DNA of 64,000 nucleotides from Paenibacillus albidus (GTDB taxonomy: Bacteria > Bacillota > Bacilli > Paenibacillales > Paenibacillaceae). Shown piece by piece: positions 56,529 to 63,084 of this stretch. The notes beneath the pieces were generated by a model. The model made no database searches. It worked only from the letters and a program-made list of their open reading frames with translations, and had not been told where the DNA came from. The stretch lies in assembly GCF_014644435.1 (NCBI RefSeq), contig NZ_BMKR01000006.1, positions 1 through 64,000 of the forward strand, in the 5' to 3' direction. Position 1 is the first letter of the stretch. Each line of letters opens with the position of its first letter. The position numbers were made by a program, and so were the translations under genes.

Positions 56529-56566
56529 AAGCAGCGATTCTCCGGATAACGGGAGAATCGCTGCTT
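56529..56566. terminator. Strong hairpin terminator
   Basis: AAAGCAGCGATTCTCC and GGAGAATCGCTGCTTT pair perfectly across a short loop, with T-runs on both strands. Confidence 0.85.
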
Positions 56567-56586
56567 TTTGTGGCTTTTAGGATGCA

Positions 56587-56620
56587 AAAGGACTGCCCAT
56601 TAATTATGAGACAGTCCTTT
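56587..56620 (-). terminator. Terminator behind the displaced sufB tail
   Basis: AAAGGACTG and CAGTCCTTT pair across a 16-nt loop with a T-run on the minus strand, 28 bases past the sufB-like stop codon. Confidence 0.7.
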
Positions 56621-56647
56621 CGTGATCCATACGGTGTATATGATGGG

Positions 56648-56692
56648 TTAACCGATCGAACCTTCCATCTCAAACTTGAATAAATCAATTTT
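56648..56692 (-). pseudogene. sufB: Displaced sufB 3' tail, probable attachment site
   Basis: On the minus strand the last codons before TAA read LFKFEMEGSIG, which is the conserved C-terminus of the Fe-S assembly protein SufB (ends in EMEGS(I/V)G). An in-frame stop lies just upstream, so only 11-14 codons remain. A terminator follows. Such a displaced tail is what an element leaves when it inserts into the 3' end of a gene and restores the gene with its own copy; intact sufB should lie beyond the right end of the window. Confidence 0.65.
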
Positions 56693-56711
56693 TCATTACA
56701 TACATTATAAT

Positions 56712-56741
56712 GAAGAAACAGCTTCTTTTAAGCCGTTTCTT
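56712..56741. terminator. Hairpin at the left end of element 2
   Basis: GAAGAAACaGCTT and AAGCcGTTTCTTC pair across a TCTTTT-type loop. A-rich and T-rich flanks on both strands. Confidence 0.55.
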
Positions 56742-56804
56742 CATTTACGCTTTTCATCTTGTATCTTACTTTGTCATCTTGAATCGGCACAAAATCGGCA
56801 CGGA

Positions 56805-56960
56805 TTATTCTTTTATATAAACAGTATCAGTCCAAGAAGGCGTTACAATAGTAGCCACCATCGGTGCCTTAATTTCTTCTGATAATCGAATTGCTTCTGT
56901 AAGCATTGTAGCGAGTTCAATATTTAAATCCCAAGGTATTTTAATTGTATGCTTTTCCAT
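56805..56960 (-). CDS. Small hypothetical protein, element 2
   Basis: 51 residues (MEKHTIKIPWDLNIELATML ... IRLSEEIKAPMVATIV). The ATG at 56960 has AAAGGGG about 9 bases upstream. Leftmost gene of element 2, reading toward the attachment site. Function unknown. Confidence 0.55.
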   Translation of the reverse strand: MEKHTIKIPWDLNIELATMLTEAIRLSEEIKAPMVATIVTPSWTDTVYIKE

Positions 56961-57061
56961 TCATAGAACCCCTTTGGTGAATTAAAATTTTATAATGTCA
57001 TTACCGTGTTATAAAAAATATGTTAAGCTAAAATTGAACAATGGAATCATGCGCTTCAATT

Positions 57062-57091
57062 CAAAGACTCGCCCTAGCCGGTGAGTCTTTG
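57062..57091. terminator. Hairpin terminator
   Basis: AAAGACTC and GAGTCTTT pair across GCCCTAGCCGGT, followed by T-rich sequence on the plus strand. Confidence 0.55.
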
Positions 57092-57148
57092 CTTTGTTCC
57101 AAAATACTCTCATTCTATATACTGAATTATTAGATTCCACCCCCAATG

Positions 57149-57181
57149 TATAATATGTTATAATTCGCTCGAAAACATATT
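57149..57181. promoter_or_regulatory. Promoter/operator of XRE gene
   Basis: A TATAAT box (57149-57154) and the inverted repeat AATATGTT (57152-57159) / AACATATT (57174-57181), 33 bases before the XRE gene; a likely autoregulatory site. Confidence 0.45.
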
Positions 57182-57213
57182 AAACTATTTTTGATGTTTG
57201 GAGGTATTTCCAG

Positions 57214-57441
57214 GTGGCACTTCGTCACGGGAAGTGCCTGTTGCGTAATATACGAACATCAGCCGGTATGACCCAAGAAGATTTGTCAGAACTCTTGCTG
57301 ACAGAAGTGGGTTTGGCGGTTTCGGTAAAGACTATCTCCAAGTACGAAAACAATCATCAGATAATGCCCTCTTTAGTTTTAAGGGGCATCTGTATTGTTC
57401 TTGGTTGTTCGGAGTCACAAGTCTATCAATGGCCGAAATAA
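57214..57441 (+). CDS. Small XRE-type regulator, element 2
   Basis: 75 residues with a helix-turn-helix (GMTQEDLSELLLTEVGLAVS, VKTISKYENNHQIMPSLVLR). GTG start, GGAGG 9 bases upstream. Placed between the attachment end and the agr-like module, as the XRE gene at 18539 is in element 1. Possible maintenance regulator. Confidence 0.78.
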   Translation: MALRHGKCLLRNIRTSAGMTQEDLSELLLTEVGLAVSVKTISKYENNHQIMPSLVLRGICIVLGCSESQVYQWPK

Positions 57442-57663
57442 CGCAACAGGACGGAGTAGATTTCTTGCTCCCCGATGACACCGACAAGCAGTAAGAGTAC
57501 ACCTTTTATTTTGTCAATAAAAATTCCCCCGGAGTAATATAATTACACTTTAAACTATTTAGTTGTATAATGTATAGCCAATCTCGCAACCTCAATTGGA
57601 TTGATTATATTTCATATTTCGACAAACTTTTCAAAATAAATGTGATATAATGGTTGGTCTAAC

Positions 57664-57692
57664 ATTAAAAAAAGCTTCCAAAGGGAAGCTTA
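57664..57692 (-). terminator. Terminator of agr-like module 2
   Basis: AAGCTTCC/GGAAGCTT stem followed by a T-run on the minus strand, overlapping the LytTR stop codon. Confidence 0.8.
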
Positions 57693-58049
57693 CGTTAAAA
57701 CTACGCAATTCAATTCTTTGACTAATAGATTAAATTTTTCTTTGGCGAACGGACAAAACTTTCCGTTCATGCCTGCTTCGAAGTAACCCCTATAAAACCT
57801 CTGGTCCATCACTTCTACCTTACTTAAATTAATCACACCGTTACGATCTGCCCGAGCGAAATTGTAACCATTGTTGTTAAGCATTTCAACCCAATAAACC
57901 AAGGTTCCCACTGTATAAAATATTTCAGTTTTGGTATGAACAAGAATCCTGTTTATTGCCCGATCGTACTCAAGAAACAATATGTGGTTTATCTCCAAGG
58001 GACCGAGGCCCTCTCCATTAATTTTTCTTGTCACTGAGATCTCTTTCAT
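57690..58049 (-). CDS. LytTR-type regulator without receiver domain, module 2
   Basis: 119 residues, paralogue of the product at 19058-19438 (shared VTR, VHTKTEIFYTVGTLVYW, ADRNGVINLSKVEVMD). A lone LytTR DNA-binding domain with no receiver. GGAG lies 8 bases before the ATG at 58049, the start chosen over 58058. Last gene of the module, 11 bases after agrD. Confidence 0.78.
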   Translation of the reverse strand: MKEISVTRKINGEGLGPLEINHILFLEYDRAINRILVHTKTEIFYTVGTLVYWVEMLNNNGYNFARADRNGVINLSKVEVMDQRFYRGYFEAGMNGKFCPFAKEKFNLLVKELNCVVLT

Positions 58050-58060
58050 CGAATGCACTC

Positions 58061-58180
58061 CTATTTCAAAAGTTCTTCGGGAGTTTCGCCTTGATAAACA
58101 AACAGAAAGCTTGCTGTTGAAACAACTCCCGAGGCAAGGGTTGCAAGAAGTGTTGCAGTAGCATAGGCCAAGGTCTTCAT
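58061..58180 (-). CDS. agrD: AgrD-like cyclic peptide pheromone precursor, module 2
   Basis: 39 residues: short hydrophobic leader, STASFLFVYQ and the tail GETPEELLK. It aligns strikingly with Listeria AgrD (A-C-F-M-F-V-Y-E-P-K-x-P), which predicts a ring S24-F-L-F-V28 with Ser in place of Cys, a lactone. GGAGG lies 7 bases upstream. The predicted pheromone differs from that of module 1, so the two systems should not cross-signal freely. Confidence 0.87.
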   Translation of the reverse strand: MKTLAYATATLLATLASGVVSTASFLFVYQGETPEELLK

Positions 58181-58184
58181 TGAA

Positions 58185-58700
58185 TCACCTCCTTAATTTA
58201 ATCAAAGTCAAAGCCTGAGCCAAGAATCCAGCCGCAATCACTGGCGAATTGATAATGAAATTCAACCCAATCAGAAAAACTGAAGCAACTTTTAATAATG
58301 GGTAATACTTTTTAGGAATCCTTGATTGTCTTTCGATCCTCGAAGGAGCATATGCCAATGCGAGTAAAATACCGATCGCATTAAAGGCTGTTGTCATCCC
58401 GAAACCGAAATCAGAAAAAGAAATGAGTGTCATTAAGGCGGTTGTTAACGCCACGCAATACATACCAGATTTCAGGTGTACGCCTCCCGATATCTGCCTT
58501 AATAAAGCAAAGGAAACGAGCGAAAATGCCATCTCAGGAACTTTATTTGTAAACCCACTTATTAAAAAACTGAGCAAAACTATAGTTGTAGCATTTATTA
58601 AAATTGAAAGAGAGAACTTCAAAACATCTACTGATGCCGGATGTGTTGGCGCGTGTTTCTTTATACTTAAAGCAAATTTTAATGCCAAGGCCTCAATCAT
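58185..58700 (-). CDS. agrB: AgrB-type pheromone-processing membrane protease, module 2
   Basis: 171 residues. RQISGGVHLKSGMYC supplies His75 and Cys82; the rest is hydrophobic with the basic RIPKKYYPLLK loop, close to module 1. Start ATG 58700 overlaps the stop of the sensor gene (ATGATTGA), with AAAGGAG upstream. It cleaves and cyclises the AgrD of the next gene. Confidence 0.92.
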   Translation of the reverse strand: MIEALALKFALSIKKHAPTHPASVDVLKFSLSILINATTIVLLSFLISGFTNKVPEMAFSLVSFALLRQISGGVHLKSGMYCVALTTALMTLISFSDFGFGMTTAFNAIGILLALAYAPSRIERQSRIPKKYYPLLKVASVFLIGLNFIINSPVIAAGFLAQALTLIKLRR

Positions 58701-59319
58701 CTTCCTTCTCCTTTTTAAAGGAGTAGTAAAGGAAATATAATAACGATACTACAAAGAAGATGCTCAACTTGCTTATATTTTCTTGATACATCAAGACTGC
58801 AAAAGTCATAGTTGTCACCAATATAAACAGCACAACCACAAGGCTTTCTTTTTTTAACCTCAGCTTTTCAAAGTCAAAACTGAATCCTAGTCCATGCCTG
58901 TACAAGAACCACGCCAGCAAAGTGTCTACTAAAAAAGAAAGAGACTGAAGTGCATATCCATTTGCGGCTGAATCCTCTATGTTTCTAATCGATCCGAACA
59001 CCAGCAACAACAAGGAAGCTTGCAAAATACTAAATAATAAATATCCCGTTATTGTTATAATACCGGCTCCCAAAACGGGTTCTCTAACAATGATCGTGAT
59101 GAATAGAACGAAAAGGAAGATGTTAATTACTGGAACTAAATACGAAAGTGATAGTTCATTTCTCAAAATGTAACTTTGTAAGTTCATAACCAGAATAGTG
59201 AACAACGCGGGCCAAATGAACTGCGTTATTTTAAGCCTGAAAACCGAAAGCATTAGTGCAAGCAATCCTACCCCCTCAAGAGTCGAAAAAAACATAAACC
59301 TCACTGGCTCCCATGACAA
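58693..59319 (-). CDS. Kinase-less AgrC-like membrane sensor, module 2
   Basis: 208 residues, about six to seven transmembrane segments, paralogue of 20121-20753, ending KKEKEDD without any kinase domain. The first 20 codons of the frame (from TTG 59352) are nearly identical in DNA between modules because they contain promoter and leader; AGGCGGTG lies 7 bases before TTG 59319, the start chosen here. Role inferred as peptide sensor or membrane anchor of the LytTR regulator. Confidence 0.77.
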   Translation of the reverse strand: MSWEPVRFMFFSTLEGVGLLALMLSVFRLKITQFIWPALFTILVMNLQSYILRNELSLSYLVPVINIFLFVLFITIIVREPVLGAGIITITGYLLFSILQASLLLLVFGSIRNIEDSAANGYALQSLSFLVDTLLAWFLYRHGLGFSFDFEKLRLKKESLVVVLFILVTTMTFAVLMYQENISKLSIFFVVSLLYFLYYSFKKEKEDD

Positions 59320-59359
59320 TTCACAACACCGCCTGACATAATTTTCATTCAATGCATTA

Positions 59360-59405
59360 ATTATATATCCGTCTTAGGTACAACGTATACTACTTATTTA
59401 CTACT
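59360..59405 (-). promoter_or_regulatory. Conserved promoter of agr-like module 2
   Basis: Minus strand -10 TATAAT (59360-59365), 17-bp spacer, weak -35 ATACGT (59383-59388), tandem 11-bp repeat AGTAGTATACG/AGTAGTAAATA. Spacing and sequence match module 1 exactly. Confidence 0.65.
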
Positions 59406-59433
59406 AAAATAGGTCTATCAGGCGGCAGTTTAT

Positions 59434-59679
59434 TCAATATCCTTTAACCAACTTTCCAGAGCGACGGAGCCAATCCATCTTAACCATGATATCCACTTCC
59501 CATGAGGTGTCTTGTGTGGTTTGGGCCTGCACAAGTTGATTGTTAAGGGTGTTATAGTCCCAGCAGTACCTGGCATTAACAGCAAGGCACTGCTGCAGCT
59601 CCTTACCGTGCTTGTCAGAGAGCGTACCGGCTTTGTGCATGTGGTACATTTCAGCCAAGCGAAGGTGTACGGGCAGCAT
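59434..59679 (-). CDS. Small DUF7667-like protein, element 2 copy
   Basis: 81 residues starting MLPVHLRLAEMYHMHKAGTL and containing ELQQCLAVNARYCWDYNTLN, paralogous to the host-region gene at 51839. The ATG overlaps the stop of the upstream membrane peptide (TAATG). Function unknown. Confidence 0.75.
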   Translation of the reverse strand: MLPVHLRLAEMYHMHKAGTLSDKHGKELQQCLAVNARYCWDYNTLNNQLVQAQTTQDTSWEVDIMVKMDWLRRSGKLVKGY

Positions 59680-59765
59680 TAGCGCCGCCCCCGCACTTTA
59701 ATCAGCGCGATAACCGATAAGACCAGCGCCGCTACAACGATCACCCATGTAATTACGTTCAGCAT
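59679..59765 (-). CDS. 28-residue membrane peptide
   Basis: MLNVITWVIVVAALVLSVIA followed by LIKVRGRR: one transmembrane helix with a basic end. GGGAGGG precedes the ATG, and the stop overlaps the next start (TAATG). Perhaps a small toxin-, holin- or regulator-like peptide; function unknown. Confidence 0.6.
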   Translation of the reverse strand: MLNVITWVIVVAALVLSVIALIKVRGRR

Positions 59766-59768
59766 ATT

Positions 59769-59936
59769 TTATCCCTCCCTGATCTTTTTCAATGCCAACT
59801 TAGCTTCTACCAATAAATCCTTGCAGTCCTCTGCAACTTCTTCGCCTTCCCAGTCAACTACATTCCGTTCCAATTCAAAAACTCTTTGCTCCAGCGCCAA
59901 CTGTATTGCAATCTTTTCTCCAGGCGTGAATCTCAT
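59769..59936 (-). CDS. Small helical protein
   Basis: 55 residues (MRFTPGEKIAIQLALEQRVF ... LLVEAKLALKKIREG), acidic and helical. GGAG lies 7 bases before the ATG at 59936. The stop is three bases before the next start, so the two are coupled. Function unknown. Confidence 0.6.
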   Translation of the reverse strand: MRFTPGEKIAIQLALEQRVFELERNVVDWEGEEVAEDCKDLLVEAKLALKKIREG

Positions 59937-59978
59937 ATTCATTCTCCGTTCCTTTAGAGGGGCCGTAGTCTCATGTTT

Positions 59979-60170
59979 CTACAGTTGGTTTTTGAAGATA
60001 AACTTTGCCTGCTGGAAATATTCCGTTTCCGCTATTTCGTTACCTTCGACCAGAACTTTGAATTTTGGCATAACACGGGTTTCAAACATGGTTGGTATTT
60101 TTGCTGAATGGTCTCTTACTTCAACCGTTTGACCATCCTTGTTTGTGCTTCTCATTTTCACATTGTTCAT
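59979..60170 (-). CDS. Small hypothetical protein
   Basis: 63 residues with a beta-rich centre (TRVMPKFKVLVEGNEIAETE). AGGAGAG lies about 11 bases upstream. Not recognised; part of the small-gene train of element 2. Confidence 0.5.
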   Translation of the reverse strand: MNNVKMRSTNKDGQTVEVRDHSAKIPTMFETRVMPKFKVLVEGNEIAETEYFQQAKFIFKNQL

Positions 60171-60285
60171 ATCCCATATCTCTCCTGCGTACGCCTTCCG
60201 GCAGATTTATCAAGTGGCAACCGATTTGCCATTTATGTTATGATTGGGTGGAGAGCAGGGGCCCTAACCCCTACTCTCCGGGAAC

Positions 60286-60411
60286 CTATTTACGTTTGCC
60301 GCCACGGCTGCGTTTGGTTCCTTTTTTGTTGTCTTCCTGAGCTTTCTTCAGCAGCGTAGCTGCTGTAATGAGCTGAATGATAGCTGTCAGGAATATAACC
60401 CAATCTTTCAT
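60286..60411 (-). CDS. 41-residue membrane peptide with basic tail
   Basis: MKDWVIFLTAIIQLITAATL, then KKAQEDNKKGTKRSRGGKRK: one N-terminal transmembrane helix and a strongly basic tail. GGAG precedes the ATG. Function unknown; such peptides are common in phages. Confidence 0.6.
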   Translation of the reverse strand: MKDWVIFLTAIIQLITAATLLKKAQEDNKKGTKRSRGGKRK

Positions 60412-60555
60412 GTATTGTTCTCCTTTCCGGAAGCCGCTATGTTTTACTTCCTGAATATAATATATACTAAATAAAACATATTGTCAAACAATTTATTTGC
60501 TTTATTAAATATATTATTCTATAATGTGGACAAACAGTATGAAAGGAACATGGGT

Positions 60556-60771
60556 ATGGGATTTTCATTCAAACCGCTTTGGCGGTTGCTTATCGACAAG
60601 GACATGTCTAAAACCGAATACCGGGAAGCGCTCGGCCTATCCTCTGCCACGCTCGCTAAAATGGGAAAGGGCGAGTATGTTTCTATGGAAGTATTGGACA
60701 AGACATGTAATCACTTTGGTGTACCATTACATGAGATTGTGGAACATGTAACAGAGGCGCCAGAGGTATAA
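60556..60771 (+). CDS. Small XRE/HTH_26-type regulator
   Basis: 71 residues (MGFSFKPLWRLLIDKDMSKT, then EYREALGLSSATLAKMGKGE, HFGVPLHEIVEHV), a YozG-like Cro/CI helix-turn-helix. AGGA lies 8 bases before the ATG at 60556; earlier ATGs sit on or before that site. Rightward gene between two leftward groups, so it may act on the divergent region. Confidence 0.75.
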   Translation: MGFSFKPLWRLLIDKDMSKTEYREALGLSSATLAKMGKGEYVSMEVLDKTCNHFGVPLHEIVEHVTEAPEV

Positions 60772-60805
60772 CCCAGAAAAATCACAAGTGATTTTATTAA
60801 ATGAA

Positions 60806-60838
60806 GAAGCCCCGCCAGTATAATCACTGACGGGGCAT
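60806..60838. terminator. Bidirectional terminator
   Basis: GCCCCG and CGGGGC pair (extended by CAGT/ACTG) between convergent genes. Confidence 0.7.
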
Positions 60839-60840
60839 TG

Positions 60841-61320
60841 TTATTTTAGATGCTCTTTTAATGTGTCTCCTAGTTCTGCTGTATACTTGGTCAACCGCAG
60901 GCTAATCTCGGTACGCATTACATCCCGGGTCATTCCAAACCTATCTTGATACCCCCGGCAAAAGACTTTATGGTATATAACAAACTCATCCTGCTCATCC
61001 GCAATAAACCGGACATTCCGCTGCTTGAGCTCCTTCTGCAGCCGATAGGTATCCTGCATAATCCTCCGTTGTATGGATTCTCCTGCCAGGACAAAGGCTC
61101 GCTTAAGTATGCTGCTGGAGTGATCCAAATCTCGCATGCTCTTGCCCACCATTGTATCTATATGTGGCAACAAAATGAGGTCCCGTATCATCTCACGCTC
61201 ATCATTAGTAAGCATCTTGCTACCGGCTCCCTGGTCCTTATTCTTCTGATCGTACTGATCCACATGATCGGTAAGTAGCATCTTAGTTTTCCACCTCTCA
61301 TTACCGTCTAATTTACTCAT
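60841..61320 (-). CDS. Hypothetical phage-type protein
   Basis: 159 residues, helical, rich in Arg/Lys/Asp (NDEREMIRDLILLPHIDTMV, SSILKRAFVLAGESIQRRIM). GGGGG precedes the ATG. No family recognised. Follows the winged-helix gene, in the same direction as the SOS-type cassette. Confidence 0.6.
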   Translation of the reverse strand: MSKLDGNERWKTKMLLTDHVDQYDQKNKDQGAGSKMLTNDEREMIRDLILLPHIDTMVGKSMRDLDHSSSILKRAFVLAGESIQRRIMQDTYRLQKELKQRNVRFIADEQDEFVIYHKVFCRGYQDRFGMTRDVMRTEISLRLTKYTAELGDTLKEHLK

Positions 61321-61334
61321 TTTGTACTGCCCCC

Positions 61335-61634
61335 TCAGTGATTCATCCAGTAATCTATGTTAGGTCCACGTCCGGCGCTCTGTGTGCCTCCCTGAGGCGA
61401 TGTGTCGTATGATACGTTACGTTCCCACCCCTCAATTATTATAGCCGTCTCAATAGGTGCAGACGACTCCCATAGTATGTATTGCTCCGCTGCCAGCGCT
61501 TTGAGTCCTTTGATTATCTCCGCAGGCTGCCGCCCGCTCAATCTTCGCAACTCCTGGATCTTTGGCATCCGTCTGAAATGATACCGGAACTGAAATATGA
61601 TCCGCAGCAGCTTGCGTGGGGTATCATCAAGCAC
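61335..61634 (-). CDS. Small winged-helix-like protein
   Basis: 99 residues from GTG 61634. The N-terminal 65 residues (RKLLRIIFQFRYHFRRMPKI, LSGRQPAEIIKGLKALAAEQ) have the size and spacing of a winged helix related to the upstream LexA-type domain. It overlaps the LexA-like gene by 8 bases. Possible DNA-binding partner; unproven. Confidence 0.6.
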   Translation of the reverse strand: MLDDTPRKLLRIIFQFRYHFRRMPKIQELRRLSGRQPAEIIKGLKALAAEQYILWESSAPIETAIIIEGWERNVSYDTSPQGGTQSAGRGPNIDYWMNH

Positions 61635-61845
61635 GGATTAGCACCGTAAGTGCACGTGGAGTTTTTCCCTCTCTCTTGATATATCCTTTTGCCTCCAACT
61701 TATCCAGCAGCACTTGCACTGTCGAACTGGATGTGAGTTCGATTTCCTTCATGATTTCTCGTACGGTTGGCGGATACCCATGGTCCTCTGATAGCTTAAT
61801 TATTGCTTGCAATGCTGCGTACTGTCGTTTTGATAATGGCTTCAA
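61627..61845 (-). CDS. LexA DNA-binding domain without protease
   Basis: 72 residues: LSKRQYAALQAIIKLSEDHG, then PPTVREIMKEIELTSSSTVQ and LEAKGYIKREGKTPRAL match the LexA N-terminal winged helix, but no Ser/Lys peptidase or dimerisation domain follows. Start TTG 61845 is chosen because AGAGGTG lies 7 bases upstream and it overlaps the previous stop (TTGA). It could bind LexA boxes without being cleavable, so could damp or modulate the SOS response of the element. Confidence 0.8.
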   Translation of the reverse strand: MKPLSKRQYAALQAIIKLSEDHGYPPTVREIMKEIELTSSSTVQVLLDKLEAKGYIKREGKTPRALTVLIRA

Positions 61846-62039
61846 GCTACTACACCTCTCTTTATAAGTCTCCAAGCAAGGATATTTCCTTTCAGGAATA
61901 CGCGTGGGGACCCACTGGTCAGACATGTAGCTCTAATACGGTCATCGCGAATAGCGTTCACCTCTATTTTACGCTGTGTAATTTCCCCTGACTTTGCTTG
62001 ATATACGATTTCGATGGTTTGACCTACTGCCATTTTCAT
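61842..62039 (-). CDS. Small WYL/SH3-like protein
   Basis: 65 residues (IEIVYQAKSGEITQRKIEV, DDRIRATCLTSGSPRVFLKG) like the isolated beta domain of WYL regulators. GGAGG lies 8 bases before the ATG. First gene of the leftward operon, divergent from the ligase gene across mirrored LexA-type boxes. Ligand unknown. Confidence 0.65.
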   Translation of the reverse strand: MKMAVGQTIEIVYQAKSGEITQRKIEVNAIRDDRIRATCLTSGSPRVFLKGNILAWRLIKRGVVA

Positions 62040-62058
62040 CTTTACCGCCTCCGAAATA

Positions 62059-62126
62059 GGAACGTTTGTTTGTATTATAACCGAGTCTGCAATTTTTAAT
62101 CAATGGAAAAATAGAACAAACGTTCC
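62059..62126. promoter_or_regulatory. Two mirrored LexA-type boxes in a divergent promoter
   Basis: AGAACAAACGTTCC at 62113-62126 fits GAAC-N4-GTTC well; GGAACGTTTGTTTG at 62059-62072 is close to its reverse complement. One box faces each divergent operon, so both are probably SOS-controlled. Confidence 0.65.
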
Positions 62127-62192
62127 TTATTTCCAGCACTTACCTCACCAATTGTTCCTACCTGACATTTATAATTAGGTAGAGGTGAAACT

Positions 62193-63059
62193 ATGTTTAT
62201 AAGTCCTATGCTGCTGCAGACGGCTTCCGGGCCGTTTTCACACAGTGATTATATATATGAACCAAAGATAGACGGCCACCGGTTGATATACTCCCAGCAA
62301 GCCGGGAAGGTCAGGCTATATACGAGGCACAACAACGAATGCACCCGGCAGTACCCGGAACTGCAGCTTTCCTTTGACGACGACATTATCCTTGACGGCG
62401 AGGTTGCCTGTGTTGATCCGGCCACCGGTGTATCTGATTTTGAATCGGTCATGAGTAGATTCCAGGCGCGCCGGGCGGATAAGGTCCAGCAGCTCACAGC
62501 CAGCCTGCCGGCTTATTACGCTATCTTTGATATCCTGCAATACAAAGGCCAAGATCTGCGTGGGCTGCCGCTCCTGCGCCACAAAGAGATACTGGCAGGA
62601 TTAACCCTCCCCTCCAGTAGCTATGGCGTAGTGCCGCATATAGACGGTGCAGGTGAGGCGTTATTCCAGCAGATTGAAGCCCAGAGAATGGAAGGTGTCG
62701 TCGGAAAGCGCAAAAGCAGCATCTATGAGACCGGGCGACGCTCCCACGCTTGGCAAAAGGTAATCAACTGGACCTATGTGGATGTTTTTATCACAGGCTA
62801 TCGAAAGCAGGAGTTTGGCTGGCTTGCTGCGGTCCCGTCCGGTACGTCCGATAGGCTGCGCCCGGCTGGGATAATTGAGCTCGGTGCATCACCGCTCCAC
62901 AAGCAGGCATTTAGAGGCGTTGCCCAGCAGCTTGTTAAAGGCGAGGATAAGGAGTTTGTACACCTAGAGCCCCGGATGCGGGCCAAGGTGCGAATCAGGA
63001 ACTGGACTAAATCTGGTATGTTACGGAGCCCAGTGTTTGACCAATTCATATTAGGATAA
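62193..63059 (+). CDS. ATP-dependent DNA ligase
   Basis: 288 residues: motif I YEPKIDGHR with the AMP-accepting Lys, motif III-like AYYAIFDILQYKG, motif IV EGVVGKRKSSIYETGRRS, motif V WQKVINW, then an OB-fold. Similar to LigD-type or phage ligases, which need no NAD. Behind a LexA-type box, and co-transcribed with the SRAP gene 25 bases downstream. Likely repair function carried by the element. Confidence 0.9.
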   Translation: MFISPMLLQTASGPFSHSDYIYEPKIDGHRLIYSQQAGKVRLYTRHNNECTRQYPELQLSFDDDIILDGEVACVDPATGVSDFESVMSRFQARRADKVQQLTASLPAYYAIFDILQYKGQDLRGLPLLRHKEILAGLTLPSSSYGVVPHIDGAGEALFQQIEAQRMEGVVGKRKSSIYETGRRSHAWQKVINWTYVDVFITGYRKQEFGWLAAVPSGTSDRLRPAGIIELGASPLHKQAFRGVAQQLVKGEDKEFVHLEPRMRAKVRIRNWTKSGMLRSPVFDQFILG

Positions 63060-63084
63060 TATAAATAATATGGAGGTGGTGTAC

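Larger units (their letters stand above)
55790..56647. other. Long gene-free region before the second element
   Basis: About 0.86 kb with no supported gene. It contains a direct repeat CGGACTCAGGTGCTCTTATT (about 56197 and 56249), an echo of it (GAGTCCGTTT near 56320) and two terminators at 56529-56566 and 56587-56620. Confidence 0.5.

Noticed and set aside
56041..56688. Short frames upstream of element 2 (95, 73 and 101 codons)
   Set aside because: No ribosome-binding sites; they run through terminators and the sufB tail in wrong frames.
56690..56800. Short minus-strand frame ending VNEETA next to the sufB tail, as an integrase C-terminus
   Set aside because: Only about 25 codons look protein-like, they overlap the small gene 56805-56960 at one end, and no integrase motif is visible. 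The integrase of element 2 is not identified in this window.
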